Position numbers and translations under genes: made by a program
Notes under the pieces: generated by a model
Told to the model about the DNA's origin: nothing
Database searches by the model: none
What the model saw: the letters and a program-made list of their open reading frames with translations, nothing else
Source: Cyrtodaria siliqua
Lineage: Eukaryota; Mollusca; Bivalvia; Adapedonta; Hiatellidae
Direction: 5' to 3'
Assembly: GCA_037043455.1 (NCBI GenBank)
Contig: JAWPHD010001231.1
Span: 186,001-250,000, forward strand
Length of the DNA: 64,000 bases
Part shown: positions 25,520-35,249 of the stretch, in pieces
Numbering within the stretch: the first letter of the stretch is position 1
Layout: the number at the start of each line of letters is the position of its first letter

Positions 25520-27480
25520 TGCTACAGTTAGGATGATATTCGACATTTCCATGAAAATGGGAGTAATGCAGAAATGACAGCGCTCGGCATCTCCATAAAC
25601 ATGAGAGTAATTAACATAGAAATGACTGCGGTCGACATCTCTATGAAAAGGAGAGTAATGCAGGAATAACAGCGCTCGACATCCCTGTAAAAGTGAGAGC
25701 AATGCGCAATGACAGCGCTTGACATCTCCATAAAAATGGGAGTGATGCAGAAATGACAGCGCTCGACATCTCCATGATAATGGGAGTAATGCAGAAATGA
25801 CAGCACTCGACATCTCCGTGAAAATGAGAGTAATGCAGAAATGACAGCTCTCGACATCTCCATGAAAATGAGAGTAATGCAGAAATGACAGCAGTCGACA
25901 TCTCCATAAAATTGGAGTAATGCAAAAATGACAGCGGTCGACATCTCCATGAAAATGGGAGTAATGCAGAAATGACAGCGGTCGACATCTCCATGATAAT
26001 GGGAGTAATGCAGGAATGGCAGCGCTCAACAACTCCATGAAAATGAGATTAATGCAGGAATGACAGCGGTCGACATCTCCATAAAATGGGAGTAATGCAG
26101 AAATGACAGCAGTCGACATCTCCATGAAAATGAGAGTAATGCAGAAATGACAGCGCTCGACATCTCCATAAAAATGAGAGTAATGTAGAAATGACAGAGC
26201 TCGACATCTCTATGAAATGACTGTAATGCAGGAATAACAACGGTCGACATCTCTGTAAAAGTGAGAGTAATGCGCAATGACAGCACTCAACATCTCCATA
26301 AAAATGGGAGTGATGCAGAAATGACAGCGCTCGACATCTCCATGAAAATGAGAGTAATGCAAAAATGACAGCGGTCGACATCTCCATGAAAATGGGAGTA
26401 ATGCAGAACTGACAGCGGTCGACATCTCCATGATAATGGGAGTAATGCAGGAATGGCAGCGCTCAACAACTCCATGAAAATGAGATTAATGCAGGAATGA
26501 CAGCGCTCGACATCTCCATGATAATGGGAGTAATGCAGAAATGACCGCTCGACATCTCCATGATAATGGGAGTAATGCAGAAATGACAGCGCTCGACATC
26601 TCCATAAAAATGAGAGTAATGTAGAAATGACAGAGCTCGACATCTCTATGAAATGACTGTAATGCAGGAATAACAACGGTCGACATCTCTGTAAAAGTGA
26701 GAGTAATGCGCAATGACAGCACTCAACATCTCCATAAAAATGGGAGTGATGCAGAAATGACAGCGCTCGACATCTCCATGAAAATGAGAGTAATGCAGAA
26801 ATGACAGCAGTCGACATCTCCATAAAATTGGAGTAATGCAAAAATGACAGCGGTCGACATCTCCATGAAAATGGGAGTAATGCAGAAATGACAGCGGTCG
26901 ACATCTCCATGATAATGGGAGTAATGCAGGAATGGCAGCGCTCAACAACTCCATGAAAATGAGATTAATGCAGGAATGACAGCGGTCGACATCTCCATAA
27001 AATGGGAGTAATGCAGAAATGACAGCAGTCGACATCTCCATGAAAATGAGAGTAATGCAGAAATGACAGCGGTCGACATCTCCATGATAATGGGTGTAAT
27101 GCAGAAATGACAGCGGTAGACATCTCCATAAAATGGGAGTAATACAGAAATTGCAGCGGTCGACATCTCCATGAAAATGAGAGTAATGTAGAATTGACAG
27201 CGGTCGACATCTCCATGAAAATAGGAGTAATGCAGAAATGACAGCAGTTGACATCGCCATGATAATGGGAGTAATGCAGAAATGACAGCGGTCGACATCT
27301 CCATAAAATGAGAGTAATTCATGAATGACAGCGGTCGACATCTCCATAAAATGGGAGTAATGCAGAAATGAAAGCGGTCAACATCTCCATGAAAATAGGA
27401 GTAATGCAGAAATGACAGCGGTCGACATCTCCATAATATGTGAGTAAAGTAGAAATGACAGCGGTCGACATCTCCATGAG
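25520..27480. repeat. Minisatellite, unit about 44 bp, with higher-order repeat
   Basis: About 45 copies of GAAATGACAGCGGTCGACAT plus CTCCATGAAAATGGGAGTAATGCA. Because 44 is not a multiple of 3, each reading frame cycles through the same peptides (SALLPFSWRC, HGDVDRCHFC, MEMSTAVI), which explains all frames of up to 233 codons on the minus strand; they are not genes. A block including a distinctive variant (GAGCTCGACATCTCTATGAA) at about 26,185 recurs 436 bp downstream, so about ten units were duplicated as a block. Confidence 0.95.
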
Positions 27481-29897
27481 CACGCGTAAAACACTGGGCG
27501 TGAGACATACACCCGTGAGGAATTTCCTAACTAGGCATGGGACCCTTACGAGACATTTTGAAACGTCAACTTTGGTCGGACACCCGCAACACCCCCATAA
27601 CAAATCGTAAGGATATACTTTAAATCGAGAGCATTTATTTAGTGTCGATTTATTTAAATCGTTCCCATTTATTTAAATTTCGTGCAGTCCATGTTAAATA
27701 GTGAAAAAAAAATCATGTTTTTGATCTAAATATGTTTTTAGCTCTACTGATCAGAGATCAGCAGAGCTTATGCCGTGGTGCGGCGTCCGTCGTCCGTCCG
27801 TCTGTCCGTCCGTCTGTCTGTCCGTAAACTTTTTTTTGTAGCGACTACTCCTCTGAAACTACTGAATGGATTTTCATGAAACTTTACAGAAATGTTGCCC
27901 ATGAAGTCTAGTTGATCCTAGCAAAAATTCATGTAGATGTGAAATCCAAGATGGCCGCCAAATCTAAAAATAGGTTTTTAAAAAACAAGTTTGTAGCGAC
28001 TACTTCTTGAAAACTCTGAGGGATATTGATATGGGACTTTTTCTAAAATGATCAGCATGAAATGATGTTGATCCTTGTCGAAAATCGTTTTGATTCGACG
28101 TTAAACATGGCTGCCAGCGGCCATCTTTGTTTACATAGAGTTATATAATGAAAACTTGTAGCGACTACTCCTCTGAAACTACTAGACAGATTTTCATGAA
28201 ACTTCACAGGAATGTTGCTCTTGATGTCTAATTGATCCTAGCAAAATTTCAGGTCGGCCGGAAATTCAAGATGGCCGCCACGGCTAAAAATAGATTTTTG
28301 AAAAATAAGTTTGTAGCGACTACTTCTTGAAAACTATAAGAGATATTGATATGGGACTTTTTCTAAAATGATCAGCATGACATGGTGTTGGTCCTTGTCG
28401 AAAATCGTTTTGATTCGACGTTAAACATGGCTGCCAGCGGCCATCTTTGTTTACATAGAGTTATATAATGAAAACTTGTAGCGACTACTCCTCTGAAACT
28501 ACTTGACGGATTTTCATGAAACTTCACAGGAATGTTGCTCTTGATGTCTAATTGATCCTAGAAAAATTTCAGGTCGGCCGGAAATTCAAGATGGCCGCCA
28601 CGGCTAAAAATAGATTTTTAAAAAATAAGTTTGTAGCGACTACTTCTTGAAAACTATAAGAGATATTGATATGGGACTTTTTCTAAAATGATCAGCATGA
28701 CATGATGTTGGTCCTTGTCGAAAATCGTTTTGATTCGACGTTAAACATGGCTGCCAGCGGCCGTCTTTGTTTACATAGAGTTATATAATGAAAACTTGTA
28801 GCGACTACTCCTCTGAAACTACTTCATGGATTGTCATGAAACTTCACAGGAATGTTGCTCTTGATGTCTAATTGATCCTAGAAAAATTTCAGGTCGGCCG
28901 GAAATTCAAGATGGCCGCCACGGCTAAAAATAGATTTTTAAAAAATAAGTTTGTAGCGACTACTTCTTGAAAACTATAAAAGATATTGATATGGGACTTT
29001 TTCTAAAATGATCAGCATGACATGATGGTAATCCGAGTTGAACATTATTTTGATTCGACGTTAAACATGGCTGCCAGTGGCCATCTTTGTTTACATAGAG
29101 TTATATAATGAAAACTTGTAGCGACTACTCCTCTGAAACTACTTGACGGATTTTCATGAAACTTCACACGAATGTTGCTCTTGATGTCTAATTGATCCTA
29201 GCAAAATGTCAGGTCGGCCAGAAATTCAAGATAGCCGCCATGGCTAAAAATAGATTTTCAAAATACAAGTTTGTAGCGACTACTTCTTGAAAACTATAAG
29301 TGATATTGATATGGGACTTTTTCTAAAATGATCAGCATGACATGATGTTGGTCCTTGTCAAAAATCGTTTTGATTCGATGTTAAACATGGCTGTCAGCGG
29401 CCATCTTTGTTTACATAGAGTTATATAATGAAAACTTGTAGCGACTACTCCACTGAAACTACTTGACGGATTTTCATGAAACTTCACAGGAATGTTGCTC
29501 TTGATGTCTAATTGATCTAAGCAAAATTTCAGATCGGCCAGAAATTCAAGATGGCCACCACAGCTAAAAATAGATTTAAAAAAAAAAGTTTGTAGCGACT
29601 ACTTCTTGAAAACTATAAGTGATATTGATATGGGTCTTTTTCTAAAATGATCAGCATGACATGGTGGTTATTCGAGTCGAACATTATTTTGATTCGACGT
29701 AAAACATGGCTGCCAGTGGCCATCTTTGTTTACATAGAGTTATATCATGAAAACTTGTAGCGACTACTCCTCTGAAACTACTTGACGGATTTTCATGAAA
29801 CTTCACACGAATGTTGCTCTTGATGTCTAATGGATCTTAGCAAAATTCAGGTCGGCCGGAAATTCAAGATGGCCACCATGGCTAAAAATAGATTTTT

Positions 29898-32157
29898 AGC
29901 TCTACTGGCCGAAGGCCAGCAGAGCTTATGGGATGCCGAGTTGTCCGTCGTCCGTCCGTTGTCCGTCGTCCGTCCGTCGTCCGTCGTCCGTTGTTAACTT
30001 TTGTCTCGTTAAGACGATAGGGCCTTCATTTTTCATCCAATCTTTACCAAACTTTAACAGGTTGTTAATATCAATGAAAGCTCGGATGAGTTCGAAAACC
30101 AGCCAGATCGGCCAAGTAACAGCGGAGTTACGGCCCTTGATTTAGTTAAAAATGCTATATTGCTATATTTTGCCTCGTTAAGACGAAAGGGCCTTCATTT
30201 TTCAACCTATCTTTACCAAACTTTACCACATTGTTAATATCAATGAAAGCTCGGACAAGTTCGAAAACCAGCCAGATCGGACCAGTAACACCAGAGTTAT
30301 GGTCCTTGATTTAGTTGAAAATGCTATATTGCTATATTTTGCCTCTTTAAGATGATAGGGCCTTCGTTTTTCATCATATCTTTACCAAACTTTACTACAT
30401 TGTTAATATCAATGAAAGCTTGGACAAGTTCGAAAACCAGCCATATCGGGCTAGTAACAGCGAAGTTATGGCCCTTGATTTAGTTAAAAATGCTACATTT
30501 TGCCTCGTTAAGACGCTAGGGGCTTTATTGTTCATCCAATCTTTACCAAACTTTATCAGATTGTTAATATCAATGAAAGCTCGGACAAGTTCGAAAACCA
30601 GCCATATCGGAATAGTAAGAGTGGAGTTATGGCCCTTGATTTAGTTAAAAATGCTATATTTTGCCTCGTTAAGACGAAAGGGCCTTCATTTTTCAACCTA
30701 TCTTTACCAAACTTTACCACATTGTTAATATCAATGAAAGCTCGGACAAGTTCGAAAACCAGCCATATCGGACCAGTAACACCAGAGTTATGGTCCTTGA
30801 TTTAGTTGAAAATGCTATATTGCTATATTTTGCCTCTTTAAGATGATAGGGCCTTCGTTTTTGATCATATCTTTACCAAACTTTACCACATTGTTAATAT
30901 CAATGAAAGCTTGGACAAGTTCGAAAACCAGCCGTATCGGGCTAGTAACAGCGAAGTTATGGCCCTTGATTTAGTTAAAAATGCTACATTTTGCCTCGTT
31001 AAGACGCTAGGGGCTTTATTGTTCATCCAATCTTTACCAAACTTTATCAGATTGTTAATATTAATGAAAGCTCGGACAAGTTCGAAAACCAGCCATATCG
31101 GAATAGTAATAGTGGAGTTATGGCCCTTGATTTAGTTAAAAATGCTATATTTTGCCTCGTTAAGACGATAGGGGCTTCATTGTTCATCCGATCTTTATCA
31201 AACTTTATCAGATTGTTAATGTCATTGAAAGCTCGAACAAGTTCGAAAACCAACCATATCGGACCAGTAACAGTTGAGTTGTGGCCCTTGATTTAGTTAA
31301 AAATGCTATATTTTGCCTCGTTAAGACAATAGGGGCTTCATTGTTCATCCGATCTTTATCAAACTTTATCAGATTGTTAATGTCATTGAAAGCTCGAACA
31401 AGTTCGAAAACCAACCATATCGGACCAGTAACAGTGGAGTTGTGGCCCTTGATTTAGTTAAAAATGCTATATTTTGCCTCGTTAAGACGATAGGGACTTC
31501 ATTGTTCATCCGATCTTTACCAAACTTTATCAGATTGTTAATTTCAATGAAAGCTTGGACAAGTTCGAAAACCAAACATATCGGACCAGTAACAGCTTAG
31601 TTATGGCCCTTGATTTAGTTCAAAACGCTATAAAACGCTATATTTTGCCTCGTTAAGACGAGAGGGCCTTCATTTTTCATCCGATCGTTACCAAACTTTT
31701 ATTTTTTAAATTATTTTTTTAAATTAATATATTTCTTCTTTTTTTTTCTTTTTTTTTTTTTTTAAATTTTTAATTTTTTAAATTATTTTTATTAATTTTT
31801 TTTAATTTTTTTTTTTTATTTTTTTTTTATTTTTTTTTTTTAATTAATATTTATTTTTTTAGCTCTATGTTGGACCAGTCGGACAAGTAACAGAAGAGTT
31901 ATGGCTCTTGATTTAGTTAAAATTGCTATATTTTGCCTGGTTAATACGGTAGGATCTTCATTTTCATCTGATCTTTACCGAACTTTAAAGATTCTTTAGT
32001 TGTGGCCCTTGATTTAATTCAAAAGCTGTTTTTTGCCCTTAACTTCCAAAAAAACTTAAATGGCAGTCACTCGCTTCATTGATGTAATAAGAGCCATGTT
32101 AGCCAGTAGAGCGTCCACAGGCCCTCTTGGGCCACAGGCCCTCTTGGGCCTCTTGTT
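29898..32157 (+). mobile_element. GGCC-type hairpin-ended element with 161 bp tandem core
   Basis: The 5' hairpin is AGCTCTACTGGCC, GAA, GGCCAGCAGAGCT at 29,898-29,926, followed by repeated GTCCGTCGTCC. The 3' end has GCCAGTAGAGCG at about 32,102, the inverse of the 5' GCTCTACTGGC, then a GGCCCTCTTGGGCC hairpin (partly duplicated) and CTCTTGTT at 32,150-32,157. The core is a tandem array of 161 bp units (GCCTCGTTAAGACGATAGGG, TTTACCAAACTTTA, and AAGCTCGGACAAGTTCGAAA). Minus-strand frames of 68 codons recur every 161 bp as a result. Confidence 0.75.
31690..31862. repeat. T/A low-complexity tract
   Basis: About 170 bp of almost pure T and A inside the 161 bp array, possibly grown by slippage. 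Confidence 0.9.
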
Positions 32158-32773
32158 AAAATATAAGTTTGTAGCGACTACTTCTTGAAAACTATAAAAG
32201 ATATTGATATGGGACTTTTTCTAAAATGATCAGTATAACATGATGGTTATCCGAGACGAATATTATTTTGATTCAATGTTAAACATGGCTGTCAGTGGCC
32301 ATCTTTGTTTACATAGAGTTATATAATGAAAACTTGTAGCGACTACTCCTCTGAAACTACTTGACAGATTTTCATGAAACTTCACAGAAATGTTGCTCTT
32401 GATGTCTTATTGATCCTAGCAAAATTTCAGGTCGGCCGGAAATTCAAGGTGGCCGCCACGGCTAAAAATAGATTTTCAAAAAACAAGTTTGTAGCGACTA
32501 CTTCCTGAAATCAAAATCAATCAGTAGAGCTTCAAGGTCATTGACCTCTTGTTTTAAAACAGCGCACCATTGTTCCATTTCATAATTTCAGTCCATTATT
32601 TATTTTGAAAAACTTTGCCGCGATGTGTTGGCGAACATTGCCGCAACTTTGCAGCGAACATCACCACAAGCATCGCCAGAACAGTGCAGAGAAACATTTT
32701 ATGCAAATGAAGTTTGCTGCAAAGTTGCAGCGAACATCGCCAGAACATTACAGCTAAAAGTGTTATGCAAATG

Positions 32774-32946
32774 AAGTTTGCGGCGATGTTGCGGTACACT
32801 TTTACCATGCAAATGAGGTCTGCGGCAAAGTTGCGGTGAACATCGCCGGAACATCACCAGAACCTCATTTGCATATTTGTTCGCTGCAACTTTGCCGCAG
32901 ACCTCATTTGCATGGTAAAAGTGTACCGCAACATCGCCGCAAACTT
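32774..32946. repeat. Large palindrome with 69 bp arms
   Basis: The left arm 32,774-32,842 (starting AAGTTTGCGGCGATGTTGCG) is inverted at 32,878-32,946 with about two mismatches around a 35 bp loop. Both arms carry CCATGCAAATGAGGTCTGCG. It lies in the right end of the 9.3 kb insertion, so it may be a foldback terminus or an inverted tandem copy of it. Confidence 0.85.
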
Positions 32947-33025
32947 GTTCGCCGCAGCTTTGCAGCAATGTTTGCCGCAGAGTTGCAGCAAATAGTCGTA
33001 GAAAGCCTATATTTTTGGTAAGGGG

Positions 33026-34056
33026 CCGGTAAAAATTAACAAAACTAGGGCAAGAACTTTTAGACAAAATCGATAAATGGTCAATTACATGGGGTATGTA
33101 AATAAAACCCGATTAAACCCAGATTATGATCATATCAAAACCAAATACTTATCCTGAAAAACAATTTCAACTAGAAAAATTCAAATTATGCAATAAAACG
33201 GTAGATTACGCGCCGCATGCAAAACTTCTGGGAATGTTTTTCGATAGACACTTGAATTGGAAAAAACACGTCCAATACGTCGCAGAATGCTGTAACAAAG
33301 ATTTGAATCTACTAATGCTAACTAATAGGTCATTCGGTGCAGATAAGAAATCGCTAATCAATCTGTACAAAGCGCTCATACTAAGTAAAATAAGCTATGG
33401 CGACATAGTATATGCCTCCGCGGCCAAAGGGGTATTAGATAAACTCCAAGTCATTCAAAATAAGGCCCTGCGCATCGCCACAGGAGCCCATAGAACAACC
33501 AGCATACCCGGACTCATGGTGGAGTGTGCAGATACAACGCTTAACATACACCGCGAAAAGAATATGTTAAAATACTGGGCAAGAACCACCGGGCTAAAAC
33601 TTTAGCTGCCAATAAACGAGAAATTAACGGCGATAGGAGTTTTCGATCATAAACAGGATAAAACGTGTTTAACACTCCCGTACACCTACCAAATACAAAA
33701 GCTAATAAGTAAACATATCCTGAGTAATCTTACAATAGCAGAACCAGTATACCCTGACTATACACGAATAACAATCTTAAAGCCATGCCTAGGTCTAACC
33801 AATCTAATTGATAAAACACAAACGGACCCCGTCACGGCGCGTAATATAAGCCTAGATCATATTGACATTAATTACAAAGATTATGTCAAAATCTTCACAG
33901 ACGGTATTAAAGATCCGGACAGAAATATAGCCAGATCCGGTTTATGCATTTACAGCAGCGACAACACGTTGATGTTAGAAAAAGGCTATAAAGTAGATCC
34001 CAGATTATCAGTATACTCTACCGAATTAATAGCGACTCAGGAAGCACTCGATATAT
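33026..34056 (+). pseudogene. RNase H-bearing LINE, segment 2 (RT thumb, connection, first half of RNase H)
   Basis: The frame continues from segment 1: LGQELLDKIDKW, then from 33,126 an open stretch of 159 codons with LLGMFFDRHLNWKKHV and ALILSKISYGDIVYA, typical of the RT thumb/connection of non-LTR elements. A single TAG at 33,603 interrupts it, but the same frame runs on to RNase H: FTDGIKDPDRN (first catalytic Asp at 33,900-33,902) and STELIATQEAL (catalytic Glu at 34,023-34,025). At codon EALDI the frame is cut by the Polinton. RT followed by RNase H places it in the I/Ingi/Nimb/LOA group of LINEs. Stops near 33,111 and 33,117 show it is inactive. Confidence 0.85.
34051..34056 (+). repeat. 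Polinton target-site duplication, left copy (ATATAT)
   Basis: ATATAT directly before the left inverted repeat matches 51,415-51,420. Six-base target duplications are the known signature of Polinton/Maverick integrases. The choice of boundary within an AT run is set by the requirement that the empty site restores the RNase H frame. Confidence 0.8.
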
Positions 34057-34332
34057 ATGTATTATGGGGGTTCTGGACCACAACTAAATTACCCCAAATA
34101 ATCTAAAACCACCACACAAAAATTGTCAGTTTTACTGAAAATTAAGTCTATTTAACTGGTTATTTAGCATGTCCCAGGCGCTAAATAACCCAAGATTTTA
34201 AGATTGAATTGTGAAAATGTTTTAAATTTGGATGTTTAAATTTTATTACAAAATAGAGGTTAAACATTAAAACTTATGTTAACAAACTTTTTTAAAATAG
34301 GGGTAGTGAAGATTGCAAGTTTAAATTTTTTT
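34057..34332 (+). repeat. Polinton left terminal inverted repeat
   Basis: Begins ATGTATTATGGGGGTTCTGG and matches the inverse of 51,141-51,414 with about ten substitutions and one or two indels. Polintons often start AG; this one starts AT. Confidence 0.95.
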
Positions 34333-34354
34333 ACAAAAATTAACCCTAATACAA

Positions 34355-34618
34355 CTATGAACTTTTAATTTCACGCATCAAAATTCTGTGCGGTTTTATT
34401 ATTTCCAAGTATCTGTGCCTTAATCTAACTGCTGGGGCACCACAACTAACACATATTTGATATTTTGCACATGTACCTTTTCCACACTTTAAACATGGCA
34501 AAACTTTACTATTCTTTAATCTAAACTTATGTATACTGCAATAATTTGAATCTTTTGTAGGTTTACTTTTACAAGGATCATGATTTCCAACTTTTAGAAA
34601 TTTACAGGTGTTTTCCAT
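34355..34618 (-). CDS. Small zinc-binding protein of the Polinton
   Basis: This 87-residue protein has two metal-binding-like halves. The first has C5, C16, C27 and H30, an unusual C-x10-C-x10-C-x3-H spacing ending YCSIH. The second has paired CxxC motifs at 42/45 and 56/59 (CLKC, CVSC). The C-terminus is basic (RLRHRYLEIIKPHR), suggesting nucleic-acid binding. The ORF is intact and lies just inside the left terminal repeat, divergent from the polymerase, with an A-rich leader before its ATG. The fold and metal binding are inferred; the role is unknown, possibly terminus binding or regulation. Confidence 0.7.
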   Translation of the reverse strand: MENTCKFLKVGNHDPCKSKPTKDSNYCSIHKFRLKNSKVLPCLKCGKGTCAKYQICVSCGAPAVRLRHRYLEIIKPHRILMREIKSS

Positions 34619-34689
34619 TTTCTTTTTCTTGTTATAATAAATAATATTTTATATTAAGAAAAGAATGTATTATGATATATATTACAAAA

Positions 34690-35245
34690 ATGAGTAACAA
34701 GGAGATGTTATACCTAGTGCGATTGCACATGGAAGGAAAAATTAACGACGATCAGCTTAGAAAAGCAATAGATGCTATAAAAGAGCCTGAAATTTCAAAG
34801 GAAACTACAAAGGAAGCTAAATTACAAGTATTTGAAAATCATCAAAAAAGACGACGTAATAAAAAGCTACGTAAAAAAGAAAAGGAAAAGCAAGAGAAAG
34901 CTATAAAAGACAAAGAAAAAGTTATAAAAGAGCAAGAGCAAGCTGTAAAAAAATGTAATAAACGAACTAAAACAAGTTTTTAAGGATAAAAAAGATGAAG
35001 AAAAATTAAAACTAGTTGACAATCCAATATGCGGATATTTTAGAGCATACGAAATATCTGTAAATAAATACAAAGATCCTCAAAAAGTATTCCATGATAA
35101 AAAATCTATTACTACAAAACAAATTATCAAAGAGCTGATAGAAACTAAAGGATTAAAGTTTCAATTAGCTCTTACTATAGATTTATTTAAAGATGATGGT
35201 TCTACCAAAAAATACACCACTGCAGTATTACACGTAGTGTGTTAA
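34690..35245 (+). pseudogene. polB: Protein-primed DNA polymerase B, N-terminal segment
   Basis: This is the start of the Polinton polymerase, from an ATG at 34,690 (an upstream in-frame ATG at 34,672 is less likely). It begins MSNKEMLYLVRLHMEGK, then a long Lys/Glu-rich, probably coiled-coil stretch (about residues 45-95). A frame change in the A-rich run near 34,950 separates it from the continuing sequence KLVDNPICGYFRAYEISVNK and KFQLALTIDLFKDD, which is open until the stop at 35,243-35,245. The reading is then cut by a minus-strand LINE and resumes near 37,890. A Lys/Glu-rich N-terminus of this kind precedes the exonuclease domain in Polinton polymerases. Confidence 0.75.
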
Positions 35246-35249
35246 AATA

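Larger units (their letters stand above)
27740..32553 (+). mobile_element. GATC-type hairpin-ended element, interrupted by a second one
   Basis: The 5' hairpin AGCTCTACTGATC, AGA, GATCAGCAGAGCT is at 27,740-27,768, then a GTCCGTC/GTCTGTC microsatellite and about six 320 bp units up to 29,897. The array resumes at 32,158 and ends at 32,519-32,553 with ATCAGTAGAGCTT, the GGTCA/TGACC hairpin and CTCTTGTT. The intervening 2.26 kb is another hairpin-ended element, inserted in the A/T-rich 'atttttaaaaa' part of a repeat unit. Confidence 0.75.
23704..33025. mobile_element. 9.3 kb insertion with CCCCTTACCAAA terminal inverted repeats
   Basis: The left end CCCCTTACCAAA (23,704-23,715) is inverted exactly at the right end (33,014-33,025). 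Both are flanked by CC (23,702-23,703 and 33,026-33,027), a possible 2 bp target duplication. Joining the LINE across this insertion keeps the reverse transcriptase frame, although the first joined codons include a stop (TAA at 33,030). Both ends are rich in repeated GTTCGCC, GCCGCAAAC, and TTTGCTGCAA motifs. No transposase was recognised. The bulk is secondary sequence: a SINE, a 44 bp minisatellite and nested hairpin-ended elements. Superfamily unknown. Confidence 0.6.

Noticed and set aside
25511..27603. Overlapping minus-strand frames of up to 233 codons with Cys/His-rich repeats, resembling a zinc-finger-like array
   Set aside because: They are translations of a 44 bp minisatellite; the same peptides appear in all three frames in rotation.
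32699..33067. 122-codon frame in the GCCGCAAAC-rich end of the 9.3 kb insertion
   Set aside because: It is the translation of an inverted repeat; both strands give similar peptides.
34057..34062. An 8 bp ATATATAT target duplication with the element starting GTATTATGG
   Set aside because: It would put the restored RNase H frame out of phase; the 6 bp choice restores it and matches the known integrase footprint.
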